A stretch of 64,000 nucleotides of DNA from Clavelina lepadiformis (Eukaryota > Chordata > Ascidiacea > Aplousobranchia > Clavelinidae): positions 15,817,501 through 15,881,500 of the forward strand of contig NC_135245.1 of the NCBI RefSeq assembly GCF_947623445.1. Reading direction: 5' to 3'. A model generated the notes under the pieces. It did not search any database and was not told the DNA's origin. It saw only the letters and a list, made by a program, of their open reading frames with translations. Position 1 is the first letter of the stretch; every line of letters starts with the position of its first letter. Positions 20,668 to 31,573 of the stretch are shown one piece after another. The position numbers and the translations under genes were made by a program.

Positions 20668-22538
20668 ATGGAGCAGTCAGCAACTAGTTCGGCTAGTAAG
20701 AAAGAAGAAACATGTGAAAAATATGAAAGTTTACTTGCATGCGTCGAGAAATTTCTCAAAAGCTTGCGTGATAAGCCAGGATCGTAAGTATGACTATTTT
20801 GAACATTAACACAAGAATTTAAGTATTTTGAACATAACAAAATTCTCAACCTTTGTGTTTAAATGTATAACTTTGTATTTTTCTGAACGATAAGATGACT
20901 TTGACATTTTTTTATATAGCTGCAAGAAATTTGCAAAGGCATTTCCAAAATGTTACAAGGAATGTCGTGAGATATTGCAAAGTATATCTGACCAGATGTG
21001 GGAAGCTTGTGAAACAAACCAGAAAGCTCATATAATGGCTTTGATTGAAGAAATAGATCTCAAACAATCTCTGTGCAAAATTGCCAATGCTGAGTTAGAT
21101 GAAAACCCTACTTGGTAAAAAGTAGTGTTTAATTTGCTTAGTTGATCGGAATGTTAAAAATAAATATCGTTTGATATTAACACATTCCCCTTAGTGGCAA
21201 AGTAAATGCAAAATGCATATAATTTGAACTTTGACTTTCCAATTGTGCTGACAATTTTTGTTGCGAAATGGTACAAAGTTTGCGGCTGGTGCTGGTGTGA
21301 CTCTCAGTATCACAAAAGTCATTTTCAACAGTCACTTAACACAAACATATAAGAAACCACAATAAATATTATCACAATGAGCATTATCAGGCAAGATACT
21401 TTATTGGTGTTTGCTTTTTCAGGCGACCCAGTGGAAATCCACAAGAAGATATCAAACCGTGGATCTACAAAGCGAGGGAAGACAAGATAGCTGAACTTGA
21501 GAAACTTGTTGAGGTATTTGATTTAAAAATTTCTGTGCCCTTTTTGTTAGCAAGATATTCTGATCAATACAAATATACAGTCGAATCCGCTTAATTCGGA
21601 CACCGGATAACCCGGACAACCGCTTTATTCGGCCAAAATGCTCGGGAACGGAACAAAAGTAAAAATTGAACGTAAAAAACTCCTGTTAATTCGGACAATT
21701 CTCCGCTTAATTCGGACACAGGTTCGCAATTCCATCGTTAGGTTATGACACAATAAACAGTACTTCGTTCGTTTTAAGACAAGATTCAATTGCATTATGA
21801 GTGATTATGGTGAAACAATGACGATCCATGCAGTAACAATCGACAATGAACTCATATAACGCCGTGCCAGCTTCATAGTCGCTTTTACTTCGGTACAATT
21901 GCGTCCATCTTGTAGGACAAAATTGTACAGAAAAGTTTAGCACAAAAAGTGAAATTGCTCACTAAAGTAAACGAAGACGTTTTATGCGATCAGTGCCAGT
22001 TACTGCTGTATAGCGCAGCTGCAATTCATTTATTACGCAACACTACAGTATTTTAAATGCGTTTTTTGCCTTTATGCATGACCATGAAACGAACAATTGA
22101 TTTTCCGCTTAATTCGGACAAAGCCGTTTCTCCGCTTAATTCGGCCAAAAGTGAGCGGAACCAAAGTGTCCGAATTAAGCGGAGTCGACTGTATTGCATT
22201 TTTCAACACATTAGTTTTTTGGCTTTTTTGCGAAATTCTGGTGTTATATAACACACACATTTATATGTTGAAGGAAGCTGAAAGTGAAAATCATATTTTG
22301 CGTGACAAACTTCAATCCAAGAAAGAGCACATTAATTCTTTAATGGAGAAAATAGAAGGAGCTGTAACTGATTGGGAACAGGTGCAGCGACTTAAAATAA
22401 AACACCGATATCAGAACACCTGCAAAGAACACCCTCCGAAAAAAATTTTGTTTTCTTTTCCAGATGAATGATGTTTGCGAGAGCAAGAAAGAGATGTTGG
22501 CTGCTGCTCAAGATCAGATGATGGACCTCACAACATAA
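20668..22538 (+). CDS. PMF1: PMF1 (Nnf1), MIS12 kinetochore complex subunit
   Basis: Nnf1/PMF1 pairs with MIS12 in the complex that links inner-kinetochore CENP-C to NDC80. Five exons join in phase: 20668-20783, 20920-21114, 21423-21513, 22274-22381 and 22464-22538, giving 194 residues. The N-terminal half has a Cys-rich helical region (KKFAKAFPKCYKECREILQ). The diagnostic family motif is PTWRPSGNPQEDIKPW at the exon 2/3 junction, the counterpart of the vertebrate AWRPSG segment. The C-terminal half is coiled coil. Intron 3 is enlarged by the TIR element at 21578-22191. The length agrees with PMF1, about 200 residues. Confidence 0.9.
21578..22191. mobile_element. Pogo/Tigger-like MITE in PMF1 intron 3
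   Basis: The left end CAGTCGAATCCGCTTAATTC and right end GAATTAAGCGGAGTCGACTG are near-perfect inverses and each is flanked by TA (21576-21577, 22192-22193). Tandem subterminal copies of CCGCTTAATTCGGAC lie near both ends. Length is 614 bp with no intact transposase. CAGT ends and a TA target indicate the pogo/Tigger branch of Tc1/mariner. Confidence 0.92.
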
Positions 22539-23564
22539 AGAGGCCACAGTGAGTCAACAGAGACCAAGGTGTACTTCAAGGCAAAGCCGAAACTTTTTGC
22601 CCACCATCTCTTTTCAGAGATAAAATCTTCATGCGACCACAGTCTTCTGTTTTGCATAAAATGCATCAGCTTATTTTTACATACTTAAACAAAACATCAA
22701 CCATCATGCACTTGATTCTTTTTTTTTGCGTCCTAATCATCGCCAAACTGGTCGAAATGATGCAAATTTGCGACATGCAGTCTTGGTGATAATTGTATCA
22801 AATGTTTTGAAAAATTGTTTTGTTGGAATTCGACAGAAATATTTGATATTATTTGCACTTTTATTATTTAGATTTAGCCCCACATTTTTAACCATTGTGG
22901 CTACCCCTAAATTACATCATGCAACCCTTGAATAGGGTTATTTTAGGAAATCCTGCTTTATACAGTAGTGTACTTGAAGAATACACTTTTTTGGGATATG
23001 GAAGGGAACTGACTGAAAACTACTTTTCCATACAACAGCCATGGTTTCCATGTTAATAAACTAATGTATGTTAAGTAGTTTTGATAAGTAATAATTCAAT
23101 TGATTGTTTATTTATGGTGAAAAACATCTTGACAAAATTCGGAGTATTAATTTATGTGACTGCAACATATCATGAGCCATTTGCCAAATTCCTGAAACTT
23201 TCTTTTACATAAGCCCATTTGTAAGTGTCATCGTAAATTTTTGTAAATAAACTTGTCTCTCAAAAAAATTTACTGGTAAGTCAGTATGCTCTTCTCATTT
23301 ACTTTTGTGAGGAGATAAGACGAAAATTTAAACAATTAAAACAAAACGCACAATCACAGTAAAGTCCAGTTGTGTCAAATATTTCTGTAACAAAATTCAA
23401 AGCGACCGGTTTGTAAAAAGCTGGTTTCTCTGTCAAAGAGTAATTGCAGCATGCATGCCACATAATTTTAATCGTCCCTATTTTCTATATAATAAACGAA
23501 ATAGATGTCACATCCGAATTTAATATATTTGTGTTTTTGTGCCAGTTTTCCGATGACGTCATAC
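22539..23564. other. PMF1 3' flank and intergenic sequence
   Basis: Contains likely PMF1 3' untranslated sequence with an AATAAA near 23247. No gene was recognised. Confidence 0.5.
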
Positions 23565-23750
23565 CTGAAGAGATGTGAATATGGTGAAGAGCCAAGCAAA
23601 AGCTAGTCTTGTCTCTTCTTCTTGCAAAACAACAACTGGAATAGCGAACACCCAAGTCATTCCCATAAGCACTGCCACTAGTATGGCTCTCAGTACCTGG
23701 ACCATAGGTGGTTCTTCTATGGATAGATTAACAGCAAACTTTACATTTCT
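23565..23750 (-). pseudogene. Isolated duplicate of an adhesion-GPCR TM6 exon
   Basis: On the minus strand this is one exon-sized frame with an intact acceptor and donor, encoding a TM5-6 loop and TM6 (VLRAILVAVLMGMTWVFAIP, ending SLQ). It is almost identical to exon 20 of the large GPCR gene at 32984-33151, including about 15 bases of downstream intron (TATGACGTCATC), but similarity stops right outside. I found no TM1-5 or TM7 exon next to it. It is most simply a stranded exon copy; use as an alternative or trans-spliced exon cannot be ruled out. The frame has no stop or frameshift. Confidence 0.75.
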
Positions 23751-25981
23751 CTGAATAAAAAGATGTTTTTTTTTTCATTTTTACGGTATTAATTTGCACG
23801 AGTTGATAGTGATGGCTTCATCGATTAACTTACGTCATCAGGCGCTTATTTCTTTTAGGTTTCACTGTTATGTGATTTATGTTGACACGTTTAGTCCTGA
23901 TTTAGGCCGAATTGGTGGTAATATATAGTTCAAGAAATCCCTTGGGGGGCTTCTTTAGAATAAATATTTTTCTACTGTATTAGAATCTTACGCTTTAAAG
24001 CTGCCGTTTTTATATCGATATGTTCGTTTATATTAAGTTCTATTTTTAAGTGGGAAATTATATTGTGGCTGCAATTACAATCCTCAACATTCGATAACCA
24101 GTGTTCGTCGAACTTAAAACTGTACCTACGTAATTTGGTTTAATTCCTTAAGAGGATAAGACTTTCTAGGTCTTTAAACCGATATCTTTCAAATTATTAA
24201 TCATCCCGGTAATTACATGGACTCAAAAGGAGCTTCTTCACACCAAGTCGCTCGGTTGATGGACTGTAACTTTAACTCAGGGCACAAAGCAAGATTTTAT
24301 GACACTGTAACAACTCTCGGAGCTTTTCTGGAGTTTGCTTAAAAGTAAAAAAAAATTATGTATAATTCTAGGCTTTTGAATAAAATAGGCCTTCTAACGC
24401 TACTCTTTTAAGCAGTTTTTGGAAACTGGCTCACTTACGGGAACGCTTCCTCCTGACCTACATAATGTTGAGGTTTTGTTGCATTGTCTTTGGTATCGGA
24501 ATTATTATACGATTTTTACTCCAAAGCTTTTTATTTATGAGGTACCTTGTCCGTGTATTAAATGAGAAACTTAACTACAAAGACAAACTAAAGTTTACAA
24601 AAAAACTTGTGCTTCAAAAAATCACACCACAGAATCGAAAAACAAACGATATACAAAAGCCCAAGGGTTGAGTGTTAAAACGATAATGTTGCGCAAATAA
24701 ACAAACAACTCAAAGTAGCTCCATAGCGCCAACCAACGTCATAAAAATAATATCGTAATTACTGCTATACTAAAACAAAGACCTTAATACACACAATAAT
24801 GACTTGCAGCAAAACGAAGAATCTTTAGACTCTGACACAGGATTTTAAACTATTTAGAACAAAAGCAAAAAATAACTGTTAAATTGCTTATTGTTTTGTG
24901 CCCGAAGTCTTCATAAATACTGATGCAAAGGCAAAGTTTTTGCCTACTATTATCAGGTTTTTATAAAGAAATTGCAATTGTCTGAGAACAGCAGCAGTGA
25001 ACAGTTAACTGCTTCAAAATTTGTCAAAACGGTCCATGTAATTTTAGTGTGAAGTTACTGAATATTAATGTGCTAATAATTTGTGTATTAGGATGAAGTC
25101 ATTATATACCGAAGCTCTTTACTGCAGATATAAAGTATTATCGCTTGTCTGGCTCCACCGTTTTTCAAGTTAGGATTAATCCTGTTTGTTGCAACCATTT
25201 TAGTGAAGAAAAGCACTAAAAACTTCTCACAATCTAACAAATTAACTGAGCTAATCAACTGCAACAGTTCTTCACGATCTCTAGCAACACACACATTTCA
25301 CACATCTTCGCAACTCACACTGCAATGTTGATAATCGCGCTGAGCGACGGGTAAATTTCTTCAAAAACTAGGGCATCTCCAATCGAGTATTGCAGATAAC
25401 AACGGACAAAACTGTAGGTCTATAATTATCAGGAACGTTGACGACATGTCTCTATAGAAAAATGCTAAAACAATCAATGAGCACCGAGTATTCCTGCACG
25501 ACGCTGCGAAATTGATGACGATTATTAAAAATCGCATTGTAGGCTTTTGCCGTTTAAGAACTCATAATTGATGCCCACAACTTCAACAAAGAAGCGAAAT
25601 TAGCATTTTCGTGCACAGAACCATCAACGTAATATACTACAGCAGTGCCCTAAATATTTTAACCTAATATGAATTTCGACAAATCTTGCTTGACAATCAT
25701 CGAAACATGCATAGAGTATACGATTCACAAAAACTAGTCACACATTAAACTGGCAAAACAAAATTGAACTAGTACCAATGATGAGAAACAATACATAAAA
25801 CCACGACTCCAAAAACACTAAAATAAAAAACATTGTGCCTGAATTCAACACTCACGTGATTATAATGCGACTGAAACACAAGTGAACAAGTTGTGTAAAA
25901 ATTGGCGCAAGTTTTGTGAAAAAGTTAAAAGTTGTGTAAAAATAGATTTATGCTGTACTTTATGGCAGAAAGAACACATTG
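23751..25981. other. Intergenic region downstream of the first adhesion GPCR
   Basis: I looked for further GPCR exons on the minus strand and found none. No terminal-repeat element was identified. AT-rich sequence without supported features. Confidence 0.45.
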
Positions 25982-28900
25982 TTACCTTTCTATTGCATCT
26001 AGAGATTGCATTGGTATATCGGTGATAACTGTTGGGTTACTTCCTCTACTTGCTTCCAGTGTGCTCCTTGGTGTTACTGAAGTAAGTGTTGCTATATGTG
26101 GTTTTGTTGGGACCCTGCCACGTTTCCTTCCATTGTTATTATGCATCTTATTTGACCTTTGTTGCAAAGAAGTGATTACTCTGTCTACAAGCAGTTTCAG
26201 TTTCGAGCGCTTCAACATGCGTTTGACATTGTTCCGGTCTTCCTTATTTGCAACACAATAAACGAAAAAGATGCCAACTCCTTGAAGACCGTTGAAGGAT
26301 ACAGAGATAACTGAAAACACAATACTTGCGCCGACTAGATCCTGCAGATAGTGAATTATCCAAGGTGCGCTCGAAACTGGCAGTAACAAACAAAAAGCCT
26401 TTATGACCGATTTCCAGTGTGAATGTTTCTGCAGCCGTTCTTGTAATGGGCAATTCGACTCAGAAGTTTGTATGGAACGCTGTTCATTGTCACGCTTGCT
26501 GAGCTTATACACCACGATTATTGTTCTTAACAAAAGGAAAATATTAAGCACAATAATAACTGCAAGTGGTATTGTGATTGTCTGCACAACCCAGGTTTTG
26601 TTTACTATACAGTTGTTATACTTTGGGTAATCCAGACCAACGTTTTCATAATATAGATCACTGTCTTTTCCTTCTTGCAGCTTGTAACCCAGAGACACTT
26701 CCAAATAATCGTCTCCTGCAATAGCGACAGTCACTCCAACGATTATGACCGGCACTAAAAAACTAAGACATATTTGACAAGCGCTGAGCAATTTATAGTT
26801 CATTTTGAGGGCCATGTTCCTATGTGTTTTCAGAGTCACTACTACTCCTTCGTTCAGCAACCATAGAGCCGATGATATTACTGTAGCATGTGTGACAGCA
26901 GCTAGCCAATAGCAGGCCATGGCATTGTCTAAGGCTTGGTCAGCAAAGATCAACAACAAATGAAGCGACATGAGCATGAAGCACAAAAACACTTGGATCA
27001 TTGTCCTGTTGTTACGGAGGTTCCCTCCATATAAAGAGGAATGTTGATTGGAAGGACCATTGGATATTCTTGTCGCTATGACATACACAATTGTTATGCA
27101 AAGGGCTACGATGCAGATTCCCTCTAACACCAACGTAGTCGTGATCAACCATGTTGGCTGTTCAATTCTGGTATGAGATAATAGGACTGAAAATGTAGTT
27201 GTATGGTTACAGATGCATTTTGCAGTTTTCCCAAAAGTGTTTTGATTTTCCTGCTCACATCCGTCCTCGCTCCAGTCCCTTTTGTTCTCATCCCACCAAA
27301 CACAAATCCAACCTGCCGAGGAGATACGGGCAAAAGGAGGCCTATCTCCATAGAGCTGAGAAAAATCTCCGCTCAGATCTATGCTGTAGTCAACCGGCAA
27401 GTTTGTTAATACTTTCGGATCAGTGGCATTAGTTACGTCGAAATAGTTGACAGTGATGAGACTGGTGTTAGTTGGCGCGTAACTGCAGTTTGTTGTTTGA
27501 TATGATGGACAGCTTTGGCTCACAAGATTTCCACTTATTCCTTCCCATCTTGCTATAACAATTTTGAGCTAGAAACAGTATTTGGATGTGTTGAGCTCTT
27601 TGCTCGTTTTAAGCCACTGGAATTAATCTAGTTCTTAAGCTAATAACTCACGTTTGAGACGTTGAAAGATTTCGAAATTCTATCCACAGGTATCCTCACA
27701 TCAGTTAACTCATCGTCAAACTTTATTCGGTACACATCCTGTGTGGACGTCGACGGAAGTGCGATAACTTGGATTGTTAGTGCCACTGAATTGTTGTACT
27801 CTGTCCTGTTGTTTGTTCCGTTTTCCTGTCTTGCCAATTGAAACGCATTTTGCTCAAATTTTCCTATGACTTCTGACGTTAGGTTTCGGATTTTATTCAT
27901 CTCTTTTACAGATTTTTCACCTAAAATTGTGAAAATGTTGCTGAAAATCAAGTAATTTTAAAAGCAAAATATGTTCTATCGATATTAAAGCAACGCAATA
28001 AGCTCGTTTTGATAACGTAGTGTAGGGATGTGCTAAATTAGAATTTTTGAGAATGCCAACAACGGATGGTTTTTTGTTTTTGTCCAAATCCCAATCTGCA
28101 AATTTTTCTCATTTTGATTCACCAGCGTACAAGAGCAAGGAAGTCATGCTTGAACTTGTCACCAGCTCGTTTTTGAAAAAAATGGATATATTATTGCTTA
28201 TATGAAATTTTTGAAATTCTTCACAACGATAACATTGACTTTACGGTTGGTCAAAGGAAAGAAAATTTAAACCTTTTGCTATTGTTTTCTTACTTCATAC
28301 ACAATAAATGATTCGATCCGAAACTGCTTGCAAGATTCGGAATCGTGAAAATAAAGAAATAGTCGATATTTGGGCCAGAGTTTTAACTCGGGCCGGGTTC
28401 GGGCTAAAGTTTGAAAAAAAACTGGCCAGATTCGGGCCCGAATTCGTACTCACACTCTGCCACATTTGCGACGTAATTTCACTTTCTTCACAAGAGTGCT
28501 AAAAGCATCCCGCAGAGAGCAAAGCTTAACTTAGAAAATGATGACACTCAAAGGATGACAACAAAAGATGACTTTGATTCATTCAGTAAATTTAACTTTC
28601 GGGCCTTATTCAGGCTTGAAATGAATTTTCAGGTTCAGGCCGGGTTCGGGTTTATAGCTTCGGGTTCTGGTTAAAAACATAAGGCCCCTTTACAATTCTG
28701 ATTTGGGCATGGCGATTCGATGTCGGCACATCCCTATATGACTGAATATACCTGTTTGACTTGTGAAGTTGACAATATTATGCAACCCAGTTGCAACGAA
28801 GTTTATATTTGGAGTTTGTTTCTGATTCGAGTCTTTATAAGGTGCTGAAAAAAAGATTGTTACAAAACAATTAAATCATTCAGTAACATGGTTAACAATG

Positions 28901-29810
28901 TCTGGCGACGTTGTCTGTAAGTACATATTTGGAAAAATGTTTTCCGCTTAGTATGCCGTGCTCTACACTTACTTAATTCTAGGGAACCAGACACATACTT
29001 GAATAATTGGCGCAGAGAATGCATTCATTGTTCTCACAACGAAAAGTGTTTGCTTTTTGATGAAGACATCGAATAACTAAGCAATGTTCTGGAACAAGTT
29101 TCTTGTCTAAACAGACTTAAATCAATTGAGGTCAAATTCAAGCTTTAACATTTACAATATGTACTAATTTACGTTGTAATAATGACCTCCTGGACGTCCA
29201 GTGCACACTCTGTCTTGAAGATAATTGTCATCACAAGGCTGATAAAAATCACACCCAGGTACCACATATGCTTTAGCTGAAATTAGAGACTCCGCGTTTG
29301 TGCTTAGGTTCATCAAAGCTTCCGTATATTTGTATGTAATTCTTCTGTACTCAATCGTAGTGCAGTAATTATCTGATATTCCGTTTGATGCATTGTTGCA
29401 GAAAACCTTGTAAGTTCCATCTAACATTACACACGAACTGCAAATTTATCGGTGTAGTTTGCAATATATGAGATCTTTTACTGATCTCAAAACCGTATCA
29501 TGTTATAGGTTATGAATTTGATTAAGGCAAAACGCATTTAAAGTAAAAAAAACACTGGTGAGCATGTTTTTGCGATCAAAGTTGTTAAATAACTTAGTTT
29601 TATTCAGTGAGAGGCAAGTTAGTTCTATACTTGCAGTTATTCAAACAAACACATCTCCTAATGAGATTGTAAACCAGATTTTTATTAGTGCGGAACTTTC
29701 TATTTAACTGTTTTACCTTTGCCAGTATTCAGTTCAAACTGCGTATCCCATTCACTGCTTATTGATTTCACAAATACAAGTAGACTCAGTACAAGTTCTA
29801 CGTTAAACAT
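25982..29810 (-). CDS. Adhesion-type GPCR with GAIN/GPS region and single-exon 7TM bundle
   Basis: A cell-surface receptor of the adhesion (B2) class, about 765 residues. Exons in minus order: 29810-29717 (start ATG, hydrophobic signal peptide MFNVELVLSLLVFVKS), 29437-29187 (Cys-rich extracellular part), 28844-28752, 27920-27652 (GAIN) and 27568-25982. Phase holds from the second exon on, but exons 1 and 2 do not match (phase 1 against 2), so a small exon is probably missing. The last exon holds the GPS motif (GWICVWWDE... then CICNHTTTFSVLLS), where autoproteolysis would occur, then seven hydrophobic helices: TWLITTTLVLEG (TM1), ACYWLAAVTHATV (TM3), SFNGLQGVGIFFVYC (TM7). The cytoplasmic tail is basic then Ser/Thr-rich, ending with TAA at 25982. 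The ligand and orthology are unknown. Confidence 0.88.
28023..28736. mobile_element. TIR element TAGGGATGTGC in the third visible intron of the first GPCR gene
   Basis: The left end TAGGGATGTGC is mirrored by GCACATCCCTA at the right end, 714 bp apart. The interior has repeated CGGGTTCGGG-type motifs near 28390 and 28640, a feature seen in many hAT MITEs. The flanking 8-mers do not match well, so the target duplication is not confirmed. No coding capacity is evident. Confidence 0.65.
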
Positions 29811-31573
29811 ATTGCTTGAAAACGATATAGCTGAAATTCAACAAAAATTTTAAAAGTAACAAAGGTTTTTATTCTTTATGAAGCAGATAATCATCAGTTG
29901 CACTAAGTTTCAAAACGGCAGACAAAAGCTGCATAAATTGTGTTATTAAATCATCTCACGACCTTTACATGGGTAGATAACAAGGGTTTAATAACACCTC
30001 AGTATAACGTTTTATGTGAGCAAAAACGTGGTTGTCTGCACGCAGCAAGCGTTAGCGCGTGTCGCTTTGCCGCTCTTCATTCCGAAAATAGTTATATAGC
30101 GAACAGGAACTAATAACCAGAATGTATCAATGACGTATATTGTATTTTCACAATAGTTAGCAGTCTGTAGTCTTTAATATATCTCCTTTCGGTTCCTTCT
30201 GTCCATTCAGTAACATTTGTTCAGTTGTTCAGTTGTTCTTCAGTCTTGCATTTTCATAATATCATTTGTCAACGTCTATATACAAAGTAATTTCTGCAGA
30301 TCGCGTTGTTAGAATTAGAAACTGGGAGTTATTTAAAGAGTAAAGCAATTAATGACAAACTGTCAAGTTTGAACTCTAAACTCTGTTTCACGCTAATTAT
30401 TGCGGCAACATGTGTTGGTTTACTGCCACTTGCAGTAAATTTCTTTTGTATATAGTGTAGTGTGATTAATTAAGCGGACGTTAACTTCTTACTTTTATAA
30501 TAAAAGGCGATTACTGTGTAAGAATAACGATCATACGTTTGGTTTAAAATGTATTAAAAAATATCAAAAGCTTGTTAACTTATTATTTTTAGCTATCATT
30601 TGATTTTTGCTAATTAAACAACATTTTTATCGTTGCGTTTCAACGGTTTATCTTGATTGTACGACTAATACTCAGCAATGCAACCTGTTAGTGCAGATCA
30701 GATTTTCATTAAACAAAAAAGTGTAAACTGTCTTTCTGAAGATTGAAAAGCATTGAACTAAATAATTCATTGCAATTACATAAACACTACATATCGATCT
30801 GTGCAAAAAACTCGACCCATATAGTTATATAGATTATAGGCTATACGTGGTCGTGTCATCAAATCACTGAGTTGCTGATGATTCACGATTAAAAATAAGA
30901 AACAAAAATGCGTTTCCCATCGCCTCGTTGTTCAGGGCATGCTTTCACAGCAAAGTTTATGACGTAAATATAGCGCAATATCACACGACAATTGATGCAT
31001 TTTTCCGGGAAAACGGCTCCACGACGCTCTGACATGTACAAAATGGAACGTTACAAGTTTTTAAGTGTAAATGGTAGTCCAATAACTTATCAATGTATAA
31101 TGCATTTGTTAAACGCATTCTGAGTATGCATTCTATATTGTAGACTATATGTTACATATAGTCGTCCTTATTTTTGAGTCCAGACCGATGGTAACCCTGT
31201 ATATATATGTTCTTTTAAGCATCTGACTTTTAACCACTCTGTAAGGCTTTGCCATTATGTTGCACGCTTATCGATCAAAGTCAGCTTTGTTATTTACGGC
31301 TTGCTATATATACAGCTGGTAAGACAAAATACGAGTTAAACGATACACGCTGGTGTCAACAATAAATTCAGGTGCAAATCCTGAATAACTATACAGAAAC
31401 TGCACGTAAAGAAAAAAAAAGTTCTTTAGGCCTACCTTATCAATTTTTTTCTCGCAATTCTGGCATTCTAAAGCGTTGTATGTTATATAAGAAAATACCA
31501 TAAAATCACGACAAGCAATTACGCTTTAATTCGAACCGCTGCCTTAACTTCGCGTATTTTATGATTAATTTTT
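29811..31573. other. Intergenic region between the two adhesion-GPCR genes
   Basis: It holds the presumed promoter of the left GPCR gene and the 3' end of the right one. The only recognised item is a short transposon fragment at 31160-31199. Confidence 0.5.
31160..31199. repeat. Terminal fragment of the CAGGGTTGCCAT element family
   Basis: The segment GTCGTCCTTATTTTTGAG...GGTAACCCTG matches the right end of the element at 15675-16013 (one family, truncated copy). Confidence 0.7.

Noticed and set aside
25932-26630. Plus-strand frames of 75-109 codons
   Set aside because: They are antisense shadows of the 7TM exon of the minus-strand GPCR.
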